The translations under genes were made by a program, and so were the position numbers. Of a DNA stretch of 6,477 bases, positions 6,086-6,477 are shown piece by piece. This DNA comes from Pseudomonadota bacterium (GTDB lineage: Bacteria > CALINM01): positions 1 to 6,477 of the forward strand of contig JAOAGA010000081.1 in NCBI GenBank assembly GCA_026415985.1. The letters run 5' to 3'. A model generated the notes under the pieces. That model saw nothing but the letters and a program-made list of their open reading frames with translations, ran no database searches and was not told the DNA's origin. Each line of letters begins with the position of its first letter. Position 1 is the stretch's first letter.

Positions 6086-6477
6086 ATGGATATTCTTGAG
6101 TTATTCAGGTTTGGATTTGCCCAGAGAGCTGTAATAGTTGGTCTATTAATTGCTGTCTTATGCTCCACTCTCGGTATATTCCTTGTATTGAGAAGACTTT
6201 CACTTATCGGAGATGGACTTGCTCATTTAACCTTTGGCAGTATCGCTGTCGGGATGTTTTTCAAAGTCTATCCCTTCTATATGGCTCTACCACTAACCCT
6301 CTTAGGTGGTCTGGGAATGATGAAATTAACAGAAAAGGCACGTATCTACGGGGATTCAGCAATAGGAATAATATCTTCCACAGGTATAGCTTTAGGAATA
6401 TTAATTACAAGTATATCAGGTGGCTTTAACATTGATCTTTTTAGTTATCTGTTCGGAAATATTTTAACGATAAAGAC
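6086..6477 (+). CDS. znuB: ZnuB-type metal ABC transporter permease, N-terminal part (cut by window edge)
   Basis: Reading from the ATG at 6086 gives 130 codons that remain open to the right edge, about half of a typical ZnuB (around 260-270 residues). This is the inner-membrane channel of the zinc-type importer. Hydrophobic segments are seen at about 15-36, 45-60, 62-78 and 90-111. Family motifs include LRRLSLIGDGLAHLTFG (35-51), corresponding to the GDA-x-SHA segment of ABC-3 permeases, GDSAIGIISSTGIALGIL (89-106) and DLFSYLFGN (117-125). GGGGAG (6077-6082) before the ATG is the ribosome binding site, though its spacing is short. The gene starts 15 bases after znuC, completing the znuACB order. 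The missing part should contain the loop that contacts ZnuC. Confidence 0.9.
   Translation, partial: MDILELFRFGFAQRAVIVGLLIAVLCSTLGIFLVLRRLSLIGDGLAHLTFGSIAVGMFFKVYPFYMALPLTLLGGLGMMKLTEKARIYGDSAIGIISSTGIALGILITSISGGFNIDLFSYLFGNILTIK

Larger units (their letters stand above)
345..6477 (+). other. Putative eight-gene operon modABC-mobB-nadA-znuACB
   Basis: All eight genes share one strand. Five junctions overlap (8, 14, 1, 17 and 10 bases) and the other two gaps are 34 and 15 bases. No convincing promoter or rho-independent terminator was seen between genes. A single transcript from the promoter near 303-331 is therefore the simplest reading. It would make molybdate/tungstate uptake, MobB, NAD synthesis and zinc uptake rise and fall together. 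The right end is open, so later genes (such as a Zur/Fur regulator) may follow. Confidence 0.65.

Noticed and set aside
6160-6429. 89-codon open frame on the plus strand
   Set aside because: It is out of frame with znuB, whose reading frame from 6086 has membrane segments and conserved permease motifs.

Overview
The window is AT-rich, bacterial, densely coding DNA that reads as a metal-uptake operon. It holds nine genes: one on the minus strand, cut by the left edge, and eight on the plus strand, the last cut by the right edge. No mobile element, CRISPR array, tRNA or rRNA was seen, and no stretch over 300 bases lacks a gene. The low GC, a periplasmic c7-type multihaem cytochrome, a molybdenum/tungsten cofactor module and an oxygen-sensitive quinolinate synthase suggest an anaerobic, respiring, Gram-negative-type bacterium. 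A member of the Deferribacterota, Nitrospirota or Desulfobacterota would fit, but this is inference from gene content and no phylogenetic marker is present.

Left edge (1-344): the N-terminus of an exported c7-type cytochrome runs leftward from a GTG at 200. The 144-base divergent intergenic region (201-344) is very AT-rich. It holds candidate promoters on both strands. The best is a TTGAAA / 17-bp spacer / TATAAT match at 303-331, only 13 bases before the modA-like start.

345-3483: an oxyanion ABC importer with its cofactor gene. The genes are a ModA-like binding protein, a ModB permease, a ModC ATPase and MobB, which acts in molybdopterin guanine dinucleotide assembly. Neighbouring genes overlap by 1 to 14 bases. 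The importer would bring molybdate or tungstate in, and MobB would help finish the cofactor that carries the metal.

3518-4420: nadA, quinolinate synthase, a [4Fe-4S] enzyme of de novo NAD synthesis. It follows MobB after 34 bases and overlaps the next gene by 17.

4404-6477: a zinc-type ABC importer in the order ZnuA lipoprotein, ZnuC ATPase, ZnuB permease (incomplete). I found no credible internal promoter or terminator, so all eight plus-strand genes look like one transcript joining molybdate/tungstate uptake, cofactor maturation, NAD synthesis and zinc uptake. I saw no clearly undescribed system. The points worth a second look are the mixed operon, the very short modA leader, a divergent ModA-like ligand pocket with two cysteines, and variant features of ZnuA.
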